This document shows, one piece after another, positions 1-12,415 of a stretch of 64,000 bases of DNA. Where the stretch lies: contig NC_060213.1 of the NCBI RefSeq assembly GCF_021130785.1, positions 62,094,001 to 62,158,000 on the forward strand, read 5' to 3'. The notes beneath the pieces were generated by a model. The model made no database searches and was not told where the DNA came from. It saw only the letters and a list, made by a program, of their open reading frames with translations. Each line of letters starts with the position of its first letter. Positions within the stretch are counted from its first letter, which is position 1. Source of the DNA: Homalodisca vitripennis. Taxonomy: Eukaryota; Arthropoda; Insecta; Hemiptera; Cicadellidae. A program made the position numbers and the translations under genes.

Positions 1-1773
1 AATATATATATATATATATAATTAGCAGTTTTTTTATTAATGTGTCTAACACCATAATAGTCCCAAAATACTTTTTAAATTTCACGTAAAACTTCGGTAA
101 ACTGTTTTAATATACCAGAAAATTAGCGACGTAAAAATGTTTAGTAAAAATTTATCAGAAAATTTTTGCGATTTAATGTTTGCAAGAGTAGTGTCCTAAT
201 AAAATCAGAATTTCGTGGGACCATTGATTATGTAAATGTAATCAACATCGAAATCACTAGGAATATTGGATGCATAAAAGGAATGCATAAACATTAGGTG
301 TGGCATAACGCTGTCACTTATGCCTGTAATATTAAATTTTTACCAATACATTTTTTTAATATGTTCCTACTGAAAACCGATTATATACCTTAATCGTCTT
401 ATAATTATGAACTAAATGAGTGTTAAAAACCAAACAAATTATGAAAAATAACATGTAAATATTGTTATTTTCAAATATTGTAGATTCTTTTTGGGATCTT
501 ATGAGACTAAGGAGAAATTTAAACAACGTTATAAAACAAGAGGGATACAAACATGTCAATAATCTTTTTATATATAAAAACAAAATCTACTGCCTAACTC
601 ATCCTGAGATTTTTAAAGCCACAAAACGCACTTAGAAGAAATCTTGTACTCAAGTTCCTCTTACTTGCTGCTCAGTAAGACATTTTTGCTTTAAATTTTG
701 CAGTCTAAACACGTAAATATACTATAATTTCAATAAAATATTAAAAATCACAAAAATTATATTCCTGTAACTTTTACACAAAGTTGGTCTTACTTCTTAG
801 GTGCTAACAAAGAAATTACAGAAATTTACGCAGCATCGAAACACATAGTTTGTGCTCTATTATTCCGTTACGAACAGCGGTTACCTTCTACTAGCTCGTA
901 TAAATAACAGGCACATAAATACTAATAAAGAGGAGCTTGCAACAAAATGTTTTCAGAAACGTGCAAATTTTTTATTAGAAGCAAAGTTATTGAATAGAAA
1001 ATTTAAATACTTTTCACTAAATGTTTCCCTATTAATCAATAAAAATGTATATACTTTATTCCTTCAACCGATATTGATGATTTATGTTTAACTAAAAGTC
1101 TTGAAAACAACAAACCACCTGAAAAATAATAAAATCAATAATTTCGATATCAAAGATATAAAGTTTCAGCTTTTATTTACTTAAAATACGTTACAGAAGT
1201 CTTATTTGTTTTAAATTTACGGAAGGGGAGAGGAAAATAGTCAATAAAAAATATATATAAACAGTTTTATATTTTGTTTCTTGAAGTATTGTATCAGTAG
1301 CGAGGCTGCTTGAAGGTTATATTCAGTGTACAGTACTGAATTTAAAAGATGGATTTTGTTGCAAAGTAGCCATTTGTATACATATTGGGCATAGTACTGT
1401 AATACATATTTTTCGTGATCTACTCGTATATGCTGAGGGGATATAAAACTGGATTTAAAATCAGAGAAAACATAACCAAATATGAGTGTAAGGGCCAGGA
1501 TTTTTAGATAAATGGAAATTTTTCTAGGAAAAATAATAACCATAGGTTAATAGTCTTAAAAGTACGGCGCAGGGATCATATAAAGGATTTATTACTGTAA
1601 CGATAACTTATGACTTCCATATGGTTTTGCACAATTTTTGTTTTTTCATAAAGATAGGATAACAATAGTTTTGTTTCATAAAAAGGACAATAGAATTCTG
1701 TCTGTATGCGACTTAAAGAATGGTAGTGCTAGATCCTATGAATCCAGTAAGATTTTTGATTACTTTGTTTCAG
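1..1773. other. AT-rich intron or flank of the left P450
   Basis: The stretch opens with a short (TA)n run and is AT-rich throughout. I see no P450 exon here: neither the ExxR exon nor the I-helix exon that should precede the heme exon at 1774. The preceding intron must therefore extend beyond the window edge. The short ORFs in it have no recognisable content. Confidence 0.6.
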
Positions 1774-4700
1774 GTGATAATACCAGTGTATGGAATCCAG
1801 AGAGACCCTGACATTTACCCCGATCCTGACAAGTTCGATCCTGACAGATTTCTGCCAGAAAATGTCAAGAATAGGCACCCCATGACCTATCTGTCTTTTG
1901 GAGGCGGCCCCCGCTTGTGTATTGGTAAATAGTTACTTGAATGTCTGTTTATAGAACGCTCTTGTTGTTCGTACCTAGATAACTCGTTGTATAAATATGT
2001 ATTAAATATAAAATTTTATTATATTAATGAATTCATAACTGGTAAATAATTTAAGAACGATTAATCACTGTCTACGTTTCCCAATTTCACAGACAAAGAC
2101 ATGCTATATTTATTATTTACTTTATTTTTTTTATTTTATAAGTAAGAACTACAACCACACTCGTATCGTACACGTTTTTATTTTAAAACAAAATTGGTAT
2201 TTTTATCAGGTAGTAGTTAGTGGTTAATTTAAAATACAAATTTTTGAAACTTTATAACTTTACAAATTTGTGATTTTATGCACTATACTTTTTAATTTTT
2301 AAGTTGAACTAGCAGTAGACGGTTGTTTAGATGTACTTGACATAAATTACTAATAGGTTACTTTTCTGTACTCCTAGGCTGTTAGTAGCCTAATTACGTA
2401 ATCAATGTGACAATATTATATCTACTTGTAATCGTGGTTGATGTATGTGAAAAATTAAAATGTTAAGATATCTATAGTCAATATAGAAGTCAACCGCGGC
2501 TTTGCACCTATTTTCGTATTGAATAGCAGATATTTCATAGGGATATCCTTTATAATAGCTTAATAAATACTCCTTAAAGTGAGTGATTATCACTGGATAT
2601 TCCAATCTCCCGGTAGAATTCAGAATAACTTAAATTTAAGTAAAGAGCAATATTTGAGGACCTGAAGTCGGAAAGTGAAACAATTTTTATGAATACCAAT
2701 GCAATACACAAATTTTTCTACAAAATTCCATAATACTTGAATGAATAGCTTCGACAATTTCAGCGTTACTTGGAATATTTAAGTCATAGTGGAGGAATAC
2801 TTAGTTCGTAGCAATCTATTATGGTGTATGGGATAGCTCTATAATAATTTGGATTCAAAAGTAGAAATATTTATGCTACGTGTTATTTCAGTGTTCATTG
2901 CTAAGAGGATCAAAAGCGAAACAAAATATTAACTGGCCCTTATATCAGATTTAGCGTATAAAGAAGCATTTTTAATCTGGATCAATTGTATTACACACCT
3001 GCCGTAGTAGACCTTTCCTTGCTTCCGCGATCAAAAAGTATATACATCTCAGTTTGAGAGGCATACTTTAAGTCAGTGTGTCTACTTCCAGCCTTTGTTA
3101 TCTTCTCCCGGTCTAAGTAATGTCCTGTGCCTAGAAACGTCTTCATTGTTGCTCCGATCAACAAAATATATATTTTTGGTCTGAAAAGTATATTTTAGTC
3201 ATAAAGCGATTACTTTCGACCATTATAACCTACTTTGGAACCCATTTAAATTCCTATGGGTGGATCTTCATGACAAATCTTGTATTTGTCTGTTGAGATC
3301 ATAGTACAAGTGTGCATCAAATTTCATCTTTGTTGGACATCGAGCAGTTAAAATACAAAATTAGTTCTCCTAGGGGTTGCAACCCCACTTCAACCCCTGT
3401 AGATGTTTGATATTAAGGAAATTTATTTACATTATCTATTTATGTCATGCGTCATGTTTTTTTCATTACATCTCTCTAGGACATCAGTAGTTAGAAAAAC
3501 GAGCATATAGTTTTTCTAAGGGTTACTACCCTATTTTAACCTCTGTATGTGTTTATCTTCATGAAAATTATTCTTTATTTAAGTGATGAGGAACGTGTGT
3601 GTCACATTGTATCCCTCTAGGACATTGGGAATTTTAAAATAAAAAATTTAATTCTTCTAGGCATGGCTGATATTCATGCCATATATTTTATTTGTCTGTT
3701 GGGAGTATAAGGCACGTGTATTAGAAATTTCTTCGTTGTAGGACATAAAGGAGTAACAAACACAAAACACAGTTCGTCAAGGAATTCAACTCAATTTCAT
3801 ATTTTCATTTCATATTTTATGGGTGGTTGATCTTGTTTTTTTTCCTGTTTCGTATTGTTTTTTTTTCTCTGTGTTTCATATTTCATCTATCTAGGACATT
3901 TGTAATTTTAAAACAGAAATTTATAGTGCTTCTAGGCGTGGCTGAAATTCAACCCATATATTTTATATATAAAATATAGTTCCTCTTGGAGTTACAAATT
4001 TTCGGGTCAAATTTTATTTTTCCAAGACATTGGGAACTTTTAAGAAACAAAAATGTCATCGTTATAGGACGTGATGCGCCGTTAACCACTGATGTTACTT
4101 GGTGACAGGCCGGTTCACAAGCGGGCATCAGCAAGGCCAACTCAACTTCTTCACCACTGACATTTCCGGTGGGTCATTTGACGTCAACCTCTTCTGCAAT
4201 ACCAGGAGTCACTCTTTTAGGGAAACGAGCAAAGCGAAAGAGATCGTATGTGAATAAAGGCGTCGAAATTCTGCAAATACACACAGTCTAATTTGACTTT
4301 TCCAAGTTTTTCTCACCAACTGGTCACAATCCTAGAGACTCACAACGTCACTTAGTAGGCGGGGCATACTGGCAACTCAAGATGAGTAAACTGTAATCAT
4401 TACCTCATTCATGTCTCTTACAGTATAGCCACGTCAACCAAGATGTGGCTATTAGAAAACGTTCCAACCAAACAGCAAATAGACTTTTTGTTCCCTAAAT
4501 AATTGATGATTATATGGGGAAGATAGTTTGGTACCAAAATAAAACATTTATTTTATGTAACGCTATTGGTAAAATTGCACATATTTATCTTCAAGTCAAT
4601 TTACGATTAGTAAATAAACTAAATATGAATTTTTTAGGTTACAGGTTTGCCAACTGTCAAATAAAGGTTTTGATGGCGAACTTGTTATCCAACTTCAGAC

Positions 4701-4801
4701 TGGTCAAGTCCCCCAAGACTGTAGACAACATAAAACTAAGTCCCGTGATGTTTTTTCCTATGCCTGAAACTACCATTTGGATTAGGTTGCAGAAGTTGTA
4801 A
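1774..4801 (+). CDS. Cytochrome P450, CYP6-like (CYP3 clan), 3' part only
   Basis: These are the last two coding exons of a microsomal P450 monooxygenase, a heme-thiolate enzyme of the endoplasmic reticulum used in xenobiotic or endobiotic oxidation. Exon 1774-1924 follows a CAG acceptor and encodes the meander and heme loop, with FDPDRF and the cysteine ligand in [10 protein letters not shown]. It ends in phase 1 at a GTAAAT donor. Exon 4638-4801 follows a TTTTTAG acceptor, completes the glycine codon ([10 protein letters not shown]) and ends at TAA 4799-4801. Candidate ATTAAA signals lie at 4838-4843 and 4846-4851. Exon lengths (151 and 164 nt) equal those of the matching exons in the opposite-strand P450 downstream, so the two are paralogues; identity by eye is about 60 per cent. 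The 5' exons are outside the window, so intactness of the whole gene is unknown. Confidence 0.9.
3250..4050. repeat. Diverged tandem repeat, about 130-150 bp period, in the P450 intron
   Basis: A landmark close to CTAGGACAT recurs near 3334, 3477, 3613, 3738, 3892 and 4022. Each copy is followed by AATTTTAAAA-like and TTCTAGG-like segments and a GGNTTG..CAACCC-like block. The copies have drifted in length and sequence. It fills much of the last intron of the left P450. Confidence 0.6.
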
Positions 4802-4851
4802 CAAAGTGATAGAGTTGTATTTATGTACTTTTAGATAATTAAACTATTAAA

Positions 4852-5530
4852 GCGTAAAACCTGTTTGTTTCTTTGAAACACTGCACGAAATATCCCCTAC
4901 ATTAGTTTAGTCTAAGGACTAGCTGGTAAGTTTAAAGAGGTGATATAACTAAAAGAATTAAGATAATATAATTGTAACTAGTTGCAGACCTATTATCTTT
5001 GTATATACATGAGCATGAGTGGGTGTTCGGTTATATGTAATACATCACGTAGGTAATTTTGTTCTTTTTAATGTACGGAGATATTAGGTCGATTTAAAAT
5101 ACAAAATCAGCCCATTCCAATCGTACTTATGGTAGCACTTACTGGAACTTTTTATATAACTTCACTGAAAATGACCCTCAGAGCACAAAACACCTCCGTT
5201 TAAAAGTGTTATATATATATATATACAGGGTGCCCCAGAACACTCTACCTACCTTTTCAGGTATTCCTGGACAAAAAACAAACCAAAATATCGTTAATCT
5301 TTTGAAAACTTAATAATTAAAGGAGCATCCGCTACTTCGTGTTTTGACATATTTATTTTTTATTTTTTGTTTACTTAATTCAAATACTGACTCTCTAAAA
5401 TAGTAAACAAATTGATAATCTGTGAAGCCAATTTGGAAAAGTCCAAGTTCAACTGGGATTTTAAAAAAAACCTGGGTAATTTTGACAAGATAATATATAT
5501 TTCCTGGCTACTAAACGAGGAAAAGGTGTT
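4852..5530. other. Intergenic, no gene seen
   Basis: This is AT-rich sequence downstream of the left P450. It contains a short (TA)n run at about 5208-5226. Nothing coding is recognisable. Confidence 0.5.
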
Positions 5531-5534
5531 AAAA

Positions 5535-5795
5535 GATTGAACCTTACAGGTACAATATGAACGTTGAGTTTGGCTCAAGTTCGTCTTCTTTTTAGTACAT
5601 ATGGAATCTGAAATTGTTACATATTTGACTCCTGGAATCTGGAGCCATGCTAGTCTAAAGGGGTCTAAAGAAAAGTTGACGAAGAAGCTAGAAACTAAAA
5701 TCAGAGACACCCATATTAAAAATATAGTGGCAGATGCACAAATTGAGCTAACTCTACAAATGAACATGTTGATTCAACCCCCGTTTAAATAACAC
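5535..5795 (+). repeat. Dispersed inverted-repeat MITE, family A, copy 1
   Basis: The left edge (GTTGAACC..AATATGAACGTTGAG) is the imperfect inverse of the right edge (..ATGAACATGTTGATTCAACCC). The interior has the family landmarks GAATCTG, GACTCCTGGAATCTGGAG and a CATCAGAGACACC-like block. Related copies occur at 10.98, 21.04, 34.08, 34.98, 54.01 and 58.08 kb. The short ORFs across it come from the repeat and are not genes. Confidence 0.65.
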
Positions 5796-6690
5796 TCAAA
5801 TTTTCGATGGCTCTCATAATTCAAACCAAGAATTTTCTTTTCCATAATCAAACCATTAACTGTAAATCAATAATAGCTATGTTTGTCGTTTGGAACGCAT
5901 TTAATTTTTTATGAATTGTGCAACATACCTGAAAATACAAAATATATATTTGGATAAATTTATTTACTCTTGTAAGAAACTAAGAAAATAATTCCGTGAA
6001 AATTGTAAAGAACTATTGTTAAATGCAATCTTGAAATATAAAACGTTGCTGATATTTATAGGAGGTCTAAATTGACATCTCGAAACAGCAGGCAATCAAA
6101 AGTCCCACTCTACTGCCATTACATAGATTCAAAAATCTTGTAAGATTTAAGCTTTTCGATCCATTCATTGAATAGAACTTAACAAAATAAGTTTAAATTG
6201 TAAGTACACTTTGAAACCCTTTAAATATTATTAACAAAATGTGTACTAAAAGCGTCAGATTTATCCTAGCCTGTTGATGCATTCAAGTACAACATCCAAA
6301 TGTGAGTCGAACATAAACTAAATTACTTTTTACATTGTCCAACTTTCGACCTCTTGTTTATGTTTTGTTTTATTTTGTATTTTTACCAGAAATTCCTTAT
6401 ATTATATTAATATATAAAAGGATTGTTTCTTTAGTTGTGCAAATAGTACACTGATATACTCAACTGGATGTAGGTATCAAGAAAAAACTATGACATGAGA
6501 CATAATAATGTACTTTTTATTTTCAAACGACTATGTTAACTTTTTCTAATTACATCATGGTATTAATGTGATCACGGGTAAAGTCGCTCTCACACGGTAC
6601 AATGTACTCAATCTCCCACTATGTTTTTGTAAGCATTTGTAGCATTATACTCTCACCTGCAGCCACAATCTAATGCATTAGTTCCAGCAA
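5796..6690. other. Intergenic, no gene seen
   Basis: This AT-rich stretch lies between the MITE and the transposase remnant. I find no recognisable exon, RNA gene or repeat unit in it. Confidence 0.45.
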
Positions 6691-7165
6691 ACTAATGTAT
6701 TCCTTACCTCATACGTGAAATCTCTGATAAATCTCCATGCAAACAAATCTAGAGAGTTAAGATCTGAGGATTTTACTGACTATGCAATAGGCCCTCTCCT
6801 ACCGAGTCAATGGCCAGGAAATTGTTCGTTAAGAAATCCCAAACATCATTGTGGTACTATGCTGGAGCACAGTCTTCCTGGAATATGGTTTGGTCTGGCA
6901 TTCGAGGTACTACAATAATGAGTAACCGTGTCCAAACAAATGTGGCCTTAAGGTTTGATCCATAGAAATATTTCCCATGTTTGCATTTTCATCAGTCCCA
7001 TCCAAAAATGTACTTTTGCGATATCTATTGAGTGCATTACTGAAGCATTCGATTTCGTGATCCCCGATTACGCCAATGTCACAAAGTTGAAAAGTAGCTT
7101 CATACATTTTGAAGAAATGTGGGATTTCAGGTAGTGCGGTCCAACATCTCGTTAGCAAAATCTAG
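6690..7165 (-). pseudogene. Mariner-like DDE transposase remnant
   Basis: Read on the minus strand, in more than one frame, this encodes the C-terminal half of a DDE transposase of the mariner-like type. A degraded FQQDGAPAH-type block appears as FQEDCAPA. It is followed by a YHNDVWDFLNEQFPG-like segment, a WLGRRGPI-like segment, and a decayed form (SVKSSDLNSLDLF) of the usual SPDLTPLDFF motif. Stop codons interrupt it, so it is dead. The call rests on the order of these motifs; terminal repeats were not found. Confidence 0.6.
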
Positions 7166-8643
7166 TCTTAAAGGATAACGATTTGGGTGCAGGAAACTTG
7201 AGCCTTTTACGTGATATGATAGGGAATTTTGATTTAGGTATTTTCAGTAATCTGTTTCAATAACATGAATATGCATGTGAGGTTTTATTAAAATAAAAAA
7301 TATTCGCACCTATTCTATTGCTTGTAAAATTACTTTCATTTTTTCATGCTGTCCTATTTTGGAAGTTCTTTTAGCTTGAAGTTTTCTGTCCCACAGTAGG
7401 ATTGACTTTTAAATCAGTGTATTGGTATTATGCTCAAAACGAGCCCGAAGTTTAACATCAGTTTTAGATCTTTACTCTGCAATCCAAAGCATACACTATA
7501 CGTTTTGTTTTGGCTTCTACATTTTTTTTTTAAACATAAGAAACTTACATGTAAATAAAAACCTGTACAGCAGGATGTCTACAGTCAATGGACATGGATT
7601 GAAAACAGTCGTCCTGTAATCAGCTGATTTCTCAGTAAACAACGCCATTAGGCTAATATTTGCGTTAGTAGCTAATATGTTACGGGCAGGATACGTGAAA
7701 ATGTTGCATGTTTCTTAATTGTGTGGGAAATACAAACGCTAAACTTTAAACACAATATTGATCATTTAATTTCCGTTTGCAGTTAAAATCGCTAAAATCT
7801 ATATATTAAATAACACTGATGATGCTATTTATTTCATAATACCCATGCCCTGATATCCGGTACCTATCATATTTAGTTAATTGCTTGAATCTGTTGTATT
7901 ATTTCATTTCAATTAAACTTTAAATTAGGTATTAATTATCATGAAATGTATGTATGTAACATGAAATATAAATTTCCAAGTATTCCTGCTATTTATAGAA
8001 ATAAATAATCTTTCAAACACCTCCAGCAGAAACGTTTTCAATTCCAAATCATAGCCCTTGAAGATAACCATCATATTTAAAGTACAGTTCAGACAGTTTT
8101 GTAACCATGTCCAAATAAAAACGACTGAATATGAACGAGATATGTTTTTAGGAAGTAACGTTATTTTATTTGTAAGAAAATAAATTTTGCTGCTAAAAAC
8201 TATTACAGAATATACTGTTTTAAATTTATTTAATTCAATAACTATACTTTCTTTGAGTTATAAGTGATTCTAAAACACGTTAATTCCTGAAACATGTACG
8301 TGTATTCATGTACAAACTTTAAATATTGCAATTGTATCTTCAGCTGATTTAATTTGGACCTGACTACAAGGGTGCCTAAATGTCCTGCTTTAAATGCCCG
8401 ACATTTCACTTTGAGTGATAAAAAACAATATTCCACTTTCTTTTTTTTTCAGGAAAATTCCTCTAAAGTTATATGACTTTTATAAAACAGTGTTTTCACT
8501 ACCCAAAATCGAGTGCATCATCTTCACCTTCATTTTTCACCTTTAAAAATCACTCATTTTCAATTTATAAATTTTGTATTTTACAAAATTATCGGGCATA
8601 TGTGCATCTTAAAACTAAAACAGTTGTAGTAACAAATCGGTTG
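7166..8643. other. 3' flank between the two tail-to-tail P450 genes
   Basis: This is AT-rich intergenic DNA. A possible AATAAA signal for the minus-strand P450 (TTTATT on the plus strand) lies near 8226-8231, about 415 bp after its stop codon. No other gene is recognisable. Confidence 0.45.
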
Positions 8644-11600
8644 TTACAATTCTTGGAACTGTAGCCAGATTCCTCCCTCTGGCACAGGCATTAGCAGTAA
8701 CGGGTTTAGCTTCATCTTTTCCGCAGTTTTGTTACACTTCACCAGTTTGAAATTGGCCAGAATATTAGCCAGCAACACCTTTACTTGGCAGGTGGCAAAT
8801 TTGTTCCCTGCAACAACCAAATATGTAAGACAGATTCGTTCTTACGCTAATATAATGAAATTAAAAATATTAATTTTCAATTACTACATAAGGTAGTGTA
8901 TGTTATTTGATGTCTAAGTTAATATAAAAATTAGTAAGCTTACAACAGTTGTTTTCTGCTCTAAAAGAACAGCGTACAAACTGCTATTGTTAAAAAGTAT
9001 GAAAATGTATTTACCTGCTTATATGAGCACACCCTATCTCAAAATATGTGATGAGACAACTTTTAAGTTTACTTTATAGGTTACTTACATTTAGATTTCC
9101 AACACAATGATGTAAAAAATGTAATTGAATTAAAGGTGTTAAATCTCTTTTAGCAGGCTGTGTTACTAACCAGGACTTAAAAAAATATTTTTCAACATCT
9201 TCGGCATCACAGCCATGAGATATCGAATAAAAATATATTCTTGAAGCTGTTACAGGTTTCGCAATGATTTCAATGGATACGTGAAAGATGACATGCTTGA
9301 CGCTTTACGGATTTACTATCAACTGATTCACGTATACCAATGTTACAATGTTATTTGACACACATGTCGCCCAGATCCGAATGTCTAGTAAATCGTGTAT
9401 TCATGGCCACGATCTTGGAACCAGACATTTATAACGTCATCTTCGATGGAGTACTCTCATTTAAACCATAAAAGTCTTCTTCCTCTTTGGATACACAATC
9501 AACAAGATTTTCGTCACTTGGTACGAGTGAACTCTTGACGAGGCTTAAATGTTGTTAGTACTATTTGTGGATCTCGTTCTCACTAGATGAAGGCTCAACA
9601 TTATATTCTAAGTTGATATCTAACTCTATGTGTGTTTGTGTTCTTTAAGAAATTCGGTTGGGTAATATTACAGGCGAAACAAGATTAAATTCGTAATTCG
9701 TTTTTGGGGCCATTCAACAAATAAGATACAGTCACAGCCCAAAAGTCATTTTGACTAAACTACTCTTCTATTACTATTTTCAATAAATTTTTACTAAAAG
9801 AATTATGATCGATATATGCAAAAAAAACATGGACTGGAAATATTTTGTATTTGGAGCCAGAGTGTATTAACTAGCAGAACTATCCCGCATAATAATGTAA
9901 TAATTTTTAGCAGATAAAAAATATATGTAAGAAATGTTAGCCGAGGATAGTTCGCACCTGTGCAGCAAAAGGGGAAAGCACAAGAATTATAAACGCTTTC
10001 TGCACATCTTACAGAGGATGCATGGACTACCGTGTATACGAGTATAATAAACTGTGTATGGGTGGAAACTCTCTGAAGCTGGTAATTTTCATAGGCAGGA
10101 AATTGTTGTAGACTATAAAGATTTTTGGAAGCGAAGCTAAGAGTTCAAGTGCTCGCAGAGGGTACGAGTACCCAAGACTGGAAATTCCGACAGTCGAGAA
10201 TTTCCAGATTCCATGAGCTATCTGGGTTTCGTAGCTCCTAGGTGATATACATTTTCAGAGACCTTCTTCCACATATGCGTATTTACTACATTGATTTCAT
10301 GGGTTCCCAAAGTCTGGAAAATGATATAATTGAAAACCACCTAGAAGCTCAAAATGTTCAGAGTACTTCAATAGACTGTGAATATCCAAAGACTGACGAT
10401 TCTCATGAGAAGTTTTTCTTTAGATATAAGCTTATAGATCAGGCAAGTTTAAAAAGGCACCAATTTAAATTAATTTCAAAGTTTCAGGACTATTATACCA
10501 TTACAGCACCTTTCTGAAGACAAATTATCTAGTTATTGGCCGAGGTCCCACAGAGACCTAGACAGACTGGAAGCTAGAGGATAAAGATTTGTAATGGTCT
10601 TCTGTAATAAAATACAGATATTCCTAGCCAATTTTCTGAGTAACTCTTAGAAATCAAAGAATTAAGACACAAGTCACCTTACAGGCTATGAATGTCCATG
10701 TCTAGGTGGGTGATTATCCAATAACCAGTAGATTGTGTAGGCTAAAGGTTTCTTGAAGAAGGGCGCTCTACACTTTACGTCCAGTGTTTCATAAGCCAGG
10801 TACTACATCGGAAATGCACCTTAAATATTGTAACCATTTTGTAGAAATATCTTGTTTTCCATTTAACTGCTACTGAAGCGAATATTGAACCTGATAGGGC
10901 AACGAGAAAACTTCTCCTTCTAGAATATGCTGGATTGCTATTCGGTAACCGCTGCTTTATAACCAAGGAAGATCACTGAACGACTTCGCCACCGACCTTT
11001 TATGGATCTCTTCAGACAAAAGTGGACTACAGGTTCCCAGGAGTCAATCTATATCAGATTTCAGACTCTGTTCTAAGCAGAAAGTGAAATGGAGTGTAAC
11101 TTAATATTTGCATAGAGTCAACCATTACCACCATAGTTGCATTAAAGAATACCCCTCAGAATGGTAAAGGTGAAAAGGGTAAATATGAATGTACATATCA
11201 AGGAGAAATTAATAAATATACCTATACATGTGCGAGGTCCTGCACTAAAACCCATGAAGCTTATCGGATGGCGAGTCTTAATGTTCTCTGGTAAAAACCT
11301 GTCCGGGTCGAATATATCCGGGTTAGGGTAAATGTTAGGATCGTTGTGAATCGCATATACTGGCACCACAACCTGTCAACAGAGAACAACGGAGGGTTAT
11401 ACATGCAAATGGTGTTTTGGTGCTTAAAACTAACATAAAAGTTGCAATCAGTTTGAGAATATATTAAACGTAAGGATGGTTATAACTCTCGTCTAACCTC
11501 TATGGCCTTGAACAAAATTTGATACTTTGGTAATATGTGGAGGCCACATATTTTAAGAGTTTTTCTTACTAGGGACCTAGAAAACCTACATTATTATAAA

Positions 11601-12331
11601 TAACAGGCTTGGTTTGACTTATGTCACTGTTACGACCAATTCTTGTTTTCTGCCTCGCAAAAGGAGTTATGTCGGAGTGGAAGCCACCCTATCCCTACCT
11701 ACTATTTGCTATTAGGCCATATAAGTACATAAATGCATACGGGCATTTTATAAATATAAAATTTAACGAGCGCTTACGTATTCTGATCTTGAATGTAGGT
11801 AATATATAGAGGAATGTTTTCTTTTTTCTCTCCAGAAGGACGAGGTGGCACAGGTGTCCTTGTGCAATTTCCCTTAGATCATGTGCCAGATCGTCCAACA
11901 TGATCTGATGTGCAAAAGTTGGGCGATCTGGGACGTGATCTGAGATCGGGAAGTACCGATCGGAAATCCCCATGGCCATCAGTGCGGATGCCCTGCGCTT
12001 CTTGTATATAAAGATATATCCCTCGATACAGTACCTAAATTCAAGCTCTGATCATGTGAACGCTCGTAAATTAATAGCCCAGTGACAAAAAAAATTACTT
12101 GTAAGCTTAACCTATAACCTAAAAACTAAAAAGAAAAAAGTATTCTCACTTTTTGTTTAGTATCTTTCTGCCAATATGTAATCTTTTATTTCAGAAACCA
12201 GTAAAGATAAAAAAACAAAACTTTGGTAGAATTATTGTCCTTGCCATTTCAAATAAAGAATTATTATATTACCATATTAAGTTTCAAGATGGCGGATAGT
12301 TGAATCCTTTAAAGCATAATACCGAAAACAC

Positions 12332-12415
<84 letters not shown>

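Noticed and set aside
5375..5792. Overlapping ORFs of 130 and 63 codons
   Set aside because: They lie across a family A MITE and have no protein motif.
11830..12055. Endogenous viral fragment
   Set aside because: Considered because of the isolated coding-like island, but no viral motif is recognisable, so no origin is claimed.
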